Source: Amycolatopsis acidicola (GTDB lineage: Bacteria; Actinomycetota; Actinomycetes; Mycobacteriales; Pseudonocardiaceae). From it: a stretch of DNA of 64,000 bases. The DNA lies in NCBI RefSeq assembly GCF_007713735.2, contig NZ_VMNW02000025.1:33277-97276 (forward strand). Reading direction: 5' to 3'. Both the position numbers and the translations under genes were made by a program. Shown here one piece after another: positions 59,153-64,000 of the stretch; position 1 is the first letter of the stretch; every line of letters begins with the position of its first letter. Under the pieces are notes generated by a model. That model ran no database searches and was not told where the DNA came from. It worked only from the letters and a program-made list of their open reading frames with translations.

Positions 59153-60508
59153 TCAGGGAGCGAGAGCGGGCGAGGGGGCGATGGCGCGGGCCGCGGTGTG
59201 CCGGTTTCCGGGGACCGGCAGGCCGAGGTTGCCGCGCAGCGTGGTGGACTCGTAGTCGCTCCGCACAACCCCACGCGCGCGGAGGATCGGCAGCACCCGG
59301 CCGGTGAAGAGCGCGAACTCCTCCGCCGCGTTCACCGAGATGTTGAGGCCGTCGAGGCCGCCCTCTTCGAACCAGTGCTCGATGGTGCCGGCCACCGTCT
59401 CCGGTGAACCGACGAACGGCGACCGCGCCGACTCGCGGAGGTGCTCGACGACCTGGCGGAGGGTGAAAGCGTTGTCCCGCGCGAGTTTTTTGATCGCGTC
59501 GGCCTGCGTGCGGAAGCTGCGCGCGCCGGCGTCGCCGACATCCGGGAACGGCGCGTCCAAGTCGTACCGGGTGAAGTCGTGCCAGCCGAACGGACGGCCC
59601 AGCTCCCGCAGCGCACGGTCGAAGCTCTTGGCGCCGAGCAGCGCGTCCTCCTTGGCGCGAGCCTCCTCGTCGGTGTCGGCGATGACGACGCCGATCCCCG
59701 GCAAGGTCAGCAGCCCCTCCGGGGCACGCCCCTTCGCCGCGGCGCGTTCACGCAGCTCCGTGCGGAACGCCTTCGCCTCGGCCAGCGACGTGGCGTGAGT
59801 GAAGATCACCTCGCCGACGCTCGCGCCGAGGTCGCGGCCCTCCTCGGAGTTGCCCGCCTGGAAGATCACCGGCTGGCCCTGCGGCGAGCGCTCCAGGTTG
59901 AGCGGGCCTACCACGGAGAAGTACTCGCCACGATGGCCGAGCGCGTGCTGCTTGTCAGGGTCGAAGAACACGCCCGACTCCTTGTCGCGCGGGAAGGCGC
60001 CGGCCTCGTAGGAATCCCAGAGACCCCGCACGACCTCGACGTGTTCGAGCGCGCGACCGTAGCGCGTCGGGTAGTCGAAGTGCTCGTCGCGGCTGTAGTT
60101 GCCGGCGGTGCCCGCGTCGCCGCTGGTGACCACGTTCCAGCCGGCCCGGCCCCCGCTGATGTGGTCGAGCGAGTAGAGGCGGCGGGCCACGTTGAACGGC
60201 TCGTTGTAGGAGGTCGTCAGCGTGCCGACCAGGCCGATGTGGCTGGTGTGCACCGCGATCGCGGACAGCAGCGTGAGCGGTTCCAGCCGGCTCAGATAGT
60301 GGTTCGGCGAGTCCGCCGTGATGAACTGACTGTCCACAATGAACACAAGATCGAACTTCGCGGCCTCGGCTTCGCGGGCCCTGGCGAGATACCAGTTGAC
60401 GTCCACGCTGGCGTTCGCCGGGATCCGGGGGTCCAGCCAGGTGTTGTGCTGGCCCGGCCCGCCGACACCCAGCAGAACCTCGCCCAGCTTGAGCGTACGA
60501 CGGGACAT
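59153..60508 (-). CDS. NtaA/SnaA/DszA family FMN-dependent monooxygenase, copy 2
   Basis: 451 residues from ATG 60508. Same signatures as copy 1: GVGGPGQHNTWLDP, FIVDSQFITADSPNHYLSRL, DHISGGRAGWNVVTSGDAG, and RSPQGQPVIFQAGNSEEGRD. Upstream in-frame codons (to 60598) are Arg-rich and not family-like. A weak GGAAG site precedes it. First gene of the leftward operon, divergent from the LysR gene, so presumably its main target. Confidence 0.93.
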   Translation of the reverse strand: MSRRTLKLGEVLLGVGGPGQHNTWLDPRIPANASVDVNWYLARAREAEAAKFDLVFIVDSQFITADSPNHYLSRLEPLTLLSAIAVHTSHIGLVGTLTTSYNEPFNVARRLYSLDHISGGRAGWNVVTSGDAGTAGNYSRDEHFDYPTRYGRALEHVEVVRGLWDSYEAGAFPRDKESGVFFDPDKQHALGHRGEYFSVVGPLNLERSPQGQPVIFQAGNSEEGRDLGASVGEVIFTHATSLAEAKAFRTELRERAAAKGRAPEGLLTLPGIGVVIADTDEEARAKEDALLGAKSFDRALRELGRPFGWHDFTRYDLDAPFPDVGDAGARSFRTQADAIKKLARDNAFTLRQVVEHLRESARSPFVGSPETVAGTIEHWFEEGGLDGLNISVNAAEEFALFTGRVLPILRARGVVRSDYESTTLRGNLGLPVPGNRHTAARAIAPSPALAP

Positions 60509-60686
60509 GATGATCCGTTTCTTCCGTGCCGGCGTGAGACCGAGGGGGGAGGAGCGCGGGGCACGTCGATGTGCGCGCCGCTTCGTGGCCTTGAGCATGC
60601 GGCGCGGTGCGGCCGGGTGTCCAACGACGTTTCACGATGCGGATCCATTACCGCCCGCGATGAATGCTCTTGTAGCTTGCCCGGAC

Positions 60687-61559
60687 ATGGAGCAGCTACT
60701 GGACATCGTGCCGCTGCGCAGTTTCGTCGCGGTCGCCGACCGCGGCGGATTCCAGCGCGCCGCCACGCATCTCCACCTCAGCCAGGCCGCCGTGAGCCAG
60801 CACACCCGGCGCTTGGAAGCGGCGACCGGGAAACAGCTGGTCGAGCGAGACGGGCGCCGGTCACGCTTCACCGCCGACGGCGAGCAGCTACTCGGCTACG
60901 CCCGGCGGATCCTCGCCCTGCACGACGAGGCCCTGCGCAGCTTCGGCGTGGAAAACCAGGAGACGATCACCATCGGCTCCACCGAACACGCGGCCGCGCA
61001 GCTGCTCCCCCGGCTTTCGGGAGCACTGGAGAAATCCCTCCCCGACCACCGAGTCCGCTACCGGCTCGACCGCGGGACAGCGCTTCGGGAAGCATTGGCC
61101 ACCGGACGGCTGGATCTGGCGCTCATTCCCGGCGCGTCCGACGACCCGCGCGCCACGCCGGTCGGTGAGCTCGAACTGGCCTGGTACTCCGCCCCGGACT
61201 GGACCCGCCCCGACGGCCCCATCCCGCTCGTCGCCTTCGACGGCCCGTGCGCGCTTCGCACCAGCGCGCTGGAAACGCTTGCGGGACACGGAATCCGCGC
61301 CGAGATCGGCGCTGAGGCCACCCAGCTCGCCGGGGTGCACGCCGCCGCGGCCGCGGGGTTGGGCGTCGCGCTGCTCGCGACGTTCGGACAGCCACCCGAA
61401 GGCCTGATCGCGCGCAACGACCTGCCCACCGCCACCCCGCTGTCCCTCACCGTCTGGCGGCGCCAGGGCCTGGAGCCACTCATCGCCGCCCACGCCACCA
61501 AAGCCGTGCGGCAGGTGCTTTTCGCGCACACCAGCCCCGAAATCGCCGTGGGCGCGTGA
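60687..61559 (+). CDS. LysR family transcriptional regulator
   Basis: 290 residues: winged helix at about 5-65 (LRSFVAVADRGGFQRAATHL, SQAAVSQHTRRLEAATGK) and an effector domain from about 90. ATG 60687 is preferred over ATG 60660: TAGCTT (60673-60678) ends 8 nt before it, with no Shine-Dalgarno, suggesting a leaderless mRNA. The 178-bp gap to the divergent monooxygenase gene probably holds its target site; CATT...AATG arms at about 60651-60669 are weak candidates. Confidence 0.92.
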   Translation: MEQLLDIVPLRSFVAVADRGGFQRAATHLHLSQAAVSQHTRRLEAATGKQLVERDGRRSRFTADGEQLLGYARRILALHDEALRSFGVENQETITIGSTEHAAAQLLPRLSGALEKSLPDHRVRYRLDRGTALREALATGRLDLALIPGASDDPRATPVGELELAWYSAPDWTRPDGPIPLVAFDGPCALRTSALETLAGHGIRAEIGAEATQLAGVHAAAAAGLGVALLATFGQPPEGLIARNDLPTATPLSLTVWRRQGLEPLIAAHATKAVRQVLFAHTSPEIAVGA

Positions 61560-61600
61560 AGGATTCCGCCGACTACCTGCGGTGCGCCGCAGGGAACGGG

Positions 61601-62008
61601 TCAGGCGTCCGCCGGGATCTGTCCGCCTGACAGCGATTCGACCAGTTTCCCCCACTCCGGGTACTGCGCCACCTTCGCCAGGTGTAGCGCCACGACCTTC
61701 TCCCCCAGGCCGGGATCGGCGTCGTCGGTGAAGCGGACCGGCGACAGCTTCGCCAGGTACGGGAGAATCTCGAAATCGCCCTCGATGTGGACCGGGTCAT
61801 GCAGGTACCGCTCCAGCGCGACCAGGTCCGCGACACCGGCCACATAGGCGTGCGTGTAGCCGTCGGCCGGGTCACCGATGTCCCGGCCGACGGTGCCGAA
61901 CAAGACCGATTCCACGCTGGCGGTCCGCCGCATCCTGGCCAGCACCGCGGCTTTCCGTTCCTCGCTCGTGCCGTCCTTGAAGCTGAAGCGCAACACGTTG
62001 ACTATCAA
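61601..62008 (-). CDS. Dabb (stress-response A/B barrel) domain protein
   Basis: 135 residues with a ferredoxin-like A/B barrel: IVNVLRFSFKDGTSEERKAA, GYTHAYVAGVADLVALERYL, HDPVHI. Dabb proteins are small dimeric enzymes or ligand binders, some of them cyclases or oxygenases. The start is TTG 62008: AAAGGGGA lies 4 nt upstream and no ATG or GTG fits. It faces the tetR gene across two TGAACCC palindromes, one of them 18 bp upstream of its start, so it is probably repressed by that TetR protein. Confidence 0.85.
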   Translation of the reverse strand: MIVNVLRFSFKDGTSEERKAAVLARMRRTASVESVLFGTVGRDIGDPADGYTHAYVAGVADLVALERYLHDPVHIEGDFEILPYLAKLSPVRFTDDADPGLGEKVVALHLAKVAQYPEWGKLVESLSGGQIPADA

Positions 62009-62026
62009 GGCTTCCCCTTTGCAGAT

Positions 62027-62042
62027 TGAACCCGTGGGTTCA
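62027..62042. promoter_or_regulatory. TetR operator before dabb gene
   Basis: TGAACCCGTGGGTTCA, a 16-bp palindrome with one central mismatch, 18 bp upstream of the TTG start. Near-identical to 62087-62102; centres are 60 bp apart. Confidence 0.8.
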
Positions 62043-62086
62043 TTTTGTTGTCCTCATTCGGAAGCTAGCATCCCAGTCCAGGAAAG

Positions 62087-62102
62087 TGAACCCGCGGGTT
62101 CA
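62087..62102. promoter_or_regulatory. TetR operator before tetR gene
   Basis: TGAACCCGCGGGTTCA, perfect 16-bp palindrome overlapping the expected -35 region of tetR (its -10 TAGCAT is 62122-62127). Suggests negative autoregulation. Confidence 0.82.
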
Positions 62103-62133
62103 GCGCGACCGGGAGGTGGGATAGCATGGCGGC

Positions 62134-62760
62134 GTGACGGTGACTTCCGGCCGAGGGCGGATCGACAAGCGGCAGGCCATCCTCGACGCGGCGTTCACGG
62201 TGTTCGCCCGGCGGGGCTACGACCAGGCGTGCGTCCAGGAGATCGCGGAGGAGGCGGGGGTCGCCAAGCCGACCGTCTACAACCACCTGTCCGACAAGGA
62301 GAACCTGCTTCGCCACGCGGTCGAGGCCGCGGCGGACGCGGTGATGGCGGACAACCTCGCGGTCGCCGACCGCCTGCGTGATCCGGGGGACGATCTGCGC
62401 GCGGCCATGGAGGATGTGGCGTACCGGATGCTGCGGGTGTGCTGCGACCAGCGTTCCCGTGCCCTGCGTGCACTCGCCTACGCGCAGGCGAGCCGGTTCC
62501 CGGACCTGATCGACGTGGTGCGGGAGCGCACGTCGCACCGGCTCGGCGAGGCGCTGGCGGACCGGCTGGCCCGGCTGTCGCTGGCCGGGCGGCTGCGCTC
62601 CTGCGATCCGTCCGTCGCCGCGGAGCAGTTCCTCGCCTTGCTCACGGGGCCGATGGAGGCGCGGTCCCACCTGGGCACCCGCACGGTGTCGGCCGCCGAG
62701 ACGCGGGCCGTGGCGAACGCGGCCGTGGACACGTTCCTGCGCGCCTATCAGCCCGAATAG
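62134..62760 (+). CDS. TetR family transcriptional regulator
   Basis: 208 residues. TetR helix-turn-helix at about 12-58 (RQAILDAAFTVFARRGYDQA, EEAGVAKPTVYNHLSDKENLL) and a C-terminal TetR_C-like ligand domain. GTG 62134 is the first usable start (ATG 62125 is followed by a stop); TAGCAT ends 6 nt before it, suggesting a leaderless mRNA. Probably binds the two 16-bp palindromes and controls itself, the dabb gene and perhaps the LLM gene downstream. Confidence 0.93.
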   Translation: MTVTSGRGRIDKRQAILDAAFTVFARRGYDQACVQEIAEEAGVAKPTVYNHLSDKENLLRHAVEAAADAVMADNLAVADRLRDPGDDLRAAMEDVAYRMLRVCCDQRSRALRALAYAQASRFPDLIDVVRERTSHRLGEALADRLARLSLAGRLRSCDPSVAAEQFLALLTGPMEARSHLGTRTVSAAETRAVANAAVDTFLRAYQPE

Positions 62761-62778
62761 CGACACGAACGCGCGGTG

Positions 62779-62795
62779 GTGTCCACTGTAGACAC
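62779..62795. promoter_or_regulatory. Inverted repeat GTGTC-N7-GACAC
   Basis: Perfect 5-bp arms 69 bp upstream of the luciferase-like gene. Possible regulator site for that gene; part of it also matches the iterated GTCCACnGTGGAC-type palindrome seen elsewhere in the window. Confidence 0.35.
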
Positions 62796-62863
62796 AAGGT
62801 TCCCTGTTCCCAGAAGCCGGGAAGGCGCGACAACGGTCTCCCGGCCGGGAATGCTGGGACGAC

Positions 62864-64000
62864 GTGGCCTCCGAACGCGTTCCGCTGTCAGTACTGGATC
62901 TCGCGCCCGTGGTGACCGGGCAGACCGCGGCGGACGCGCTGCGGAATTCGGTCGACCTCGCCCGGCACGCCGAACGGCTGGGATACCACAGGTATTGGGT
63001 CGCCGAGCACCACCTCGTCCCCGGCGTGGCCGCGGCCTCGCCGGCGGTGCTCATCGCGTCGCTCGCGGCGGCGACCACACGGCTGCGCGTCGGCTCCGGC
63101 GCGATTCTGCTCGGCTACTACTCGCCGCTGAGCGTGGCGGAGCAGTTCGGCACCATCGCGCAGTTGCATCCCGGGCGCGTGGACCTCGGGCTGGGCCGGT
63201 CCGGTTTCGTCCGGGCGGACGAACTGGCGAAGCGGTTCACCGAAAAGCCCGCCGGCGAACCGAAAACCGTGCGAGGACTGCTGATTCCCGGGCGCCCGCG
63301 CGCGAAGTTCGACAGGTCCCGGTTCGCCGCCCGGTTCGAGGAACAGCACCGCCTGCTGGGCGCCCGTGACGATGCCGAAGGCGGCTACACCGGGCAGGTG
63401 CGGGCGATCCTGGATTTCCTGGACGGCACCTACCGCGGTCACGACGGCAGCCCGGTACACGCGACCCCAGCCGAGCACGCGGACCTCGAAGTCTGGGTGC
63501 TGGGTTCCAGCGCGGGCGAAAGCGCCAGGGCCGCCGGGGAACTCGGCCTCCCGTTCACGGCCAACTACCACGTGAGCCCGTCCACGGTGCTGGAGGCGGT
63601 CGAGGCCTACCGGTCGGCATTCGTTCCCTCCGCCCGGCTGGCCCGGCCGCGAGTGCTGGTCTCCGCCGATGTCGTCGTGGCCGAAACCGCCGATGTGGCA
63701 CGGGAACTCGCGAGCCCGTACGCCGCCTGGGTGCACAGCATCCGCAGCGGCCGGGGCGCCATCGAGTTCCCGACCCCGGAACAGGCGCGGGCGCTGCCGT
63801 GGACCGGCGAGGACGAGGAACTGGTGGCGGACCGGATCGCGACCCAGTTCGTCGGCACGGCGGACACCGTCGTCGAGCGGCTGGAAGCGTTGCGGGCAGC
63901 CACCGGCGCCGACGAACTACTGGTCACCACGATCACCCACGACCACGCTGACCGGGTGCGCTCCTTCGAACTGCTGGCTGGGGCTTGGGGCGCTTGGGGC
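62864..64000 (+). CDS. LLM-class flavin-dependent oxidoreductase (3' end cut by window edge)
   Basis: At least 379 residues with no stop before the window end. Start GTG 62864, with GGGAC just upstream. It begins [20 protein letters not shown], a 'luciferase family oxidoreductase group 1' opening, then [36 protein letters not shown], and [13 protein letters not shown] for the flavin/phosphate site. An insertion of about 60 residues after that ([16 protein letters not shown]...) is longer than usual. It lies 103 bp after tetR in the same direction, perhaps under its control. Substrate unknown; reduced FMN would come from elsewhere. Confidence 0.9.
   Translation, partial: MASERVPLSVLDLAPVVTGQTAADALRNSVDLARHAERLGYHRYWVAEHHLVPGVAAASPAVLIASLAAATTRLRVGSGAILLGYYSPLSVAEQFGTIAQLHPGRVDLGLGRSGFVRADELAKRFTEKPAGEPKTVRGLLIPGRPRAKFDRSRFAARFEEQHRLLGARDDAEGGYTGQVRAILDFLDGTYRGHDGSPVHATPAEHADLEVWVLGSSAGESARAAGELGLPFTANYHVSPSTVLEAVEAYRSAFVPSARLARPRVLVSADVVVAETADVARELASPYAAWVHSIRSGRGAIEFPTPEQARALPWTGEDEELVADRIATQFVGTADTVVERLEALRAATGADELLVTTITHDHADRVRSFELLAGAWGAWG

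Overview
The window is high-GC DNA with dense genes, 4-bp ATGA/GTGA stop-start overlaps, frequent GTG starts, Tat-lipoprotein signals and many TetR, GntR-FCD, IclR, LysR, RpiR and LuxR regulators. This points to an actinomycete, most likely a Pseudonocardiaceae soil organism such as Amycolatopsis. The genus is inferred from style only; there is no rRNA or other marker. No tRNA, rRNA, CRISPR array, phage gene or insertion sequence was seen. The content is catabolic and transport functions, and looks like an accessory nutrient-use region.

Layout. (1) 1-5350: a CoA-linked degradation module. An acyl-CoA synthetase (cut by the window edge), an amidohydrolase-fold protein and a family III CoA-transferase run leftward; a TetR regulator, a quinone oxidoreductase and an enoyl-CoA hydratase run rightward. 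An identical 20-bp palindrome lies before both arms. (2) 5351-5823: intergenic DNA with a ~140-bp tandem duplication. (3) 5824-13082: a GntR-FCD regulator divergent from a ferric/thiamine-type ABC importer operon (lipoprotein, fused permease, Asp/Glu-racemase-like enzyme, NMT1-like protein without signal peptide, ATPase). (4) 13348-23220, leftward: a paralogous importer operon (permease, ATPase, lipoprotein) with M24/creatinase-like, Gfo/Idh/MocA, D-2-hydroxyacid dehydrogenase, FAH, SDR and a paralogous GntR. The two importers share a promoter-overlapping operator motif. (5) 23509-24642: secreted S1 protease with a DasR-like site. (6) 24768-29476: MFS/isomerase/SDR/hydrolase operon with a divergent LysR. 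(7) 29541-32880: SnoaL-like protein, IclR, NAD-dependent epimerase-like protein and RpiR.

(8) 32887-49207 is the most unusual part. A tight leftward operon encodes a phosphohistidine swivel protein, a large protein of unknown family, an acyl-CoA synthetase, a short PPDK/PEP-synthase-like kinase without its pyruvate barrel, a winged-helix-like companion, a split biotin carboxylase set (carrier, carboxylase, carboxyltransferase), a DUF35 protein and a thiolase. A second leftward operon, across a divergent LuxR gene and a strong terminator, encodes two more copies of the swivel plus unknown-domain module (one split, one fused) and a CrtC/DUF7065-like protein. The unknown domain occurs three times with shared signatures. 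I infer a multi-component phosphotransfer/carboxylation system related in logic to phenylphosphate synthase.

(9) 49345-60508, leftward: an oligopeptide-type ABC importer between two NtaA/DszA-type flavin monooxygenases, followed by a class A flavin hydroxylase, a half-length luciferase-like protein, an alpha/beta hydrolase with Asp at the nucleophile position, and a cupin; a LysR gene is divergent. This looks like uptake plus oxidative attack on an aromatic or heteroatom-rich compound. (10) 61601-64000: Dabb protein and TetR gene facing each other across two TGAACCC palindromes, then a luciferase-like gene running off the window.

Several genes, mostly regulators, show a TANNNT hexamer 6-8 nt before the start codon and no Shine-Dalgarno, which suggests leaderless transcripts.
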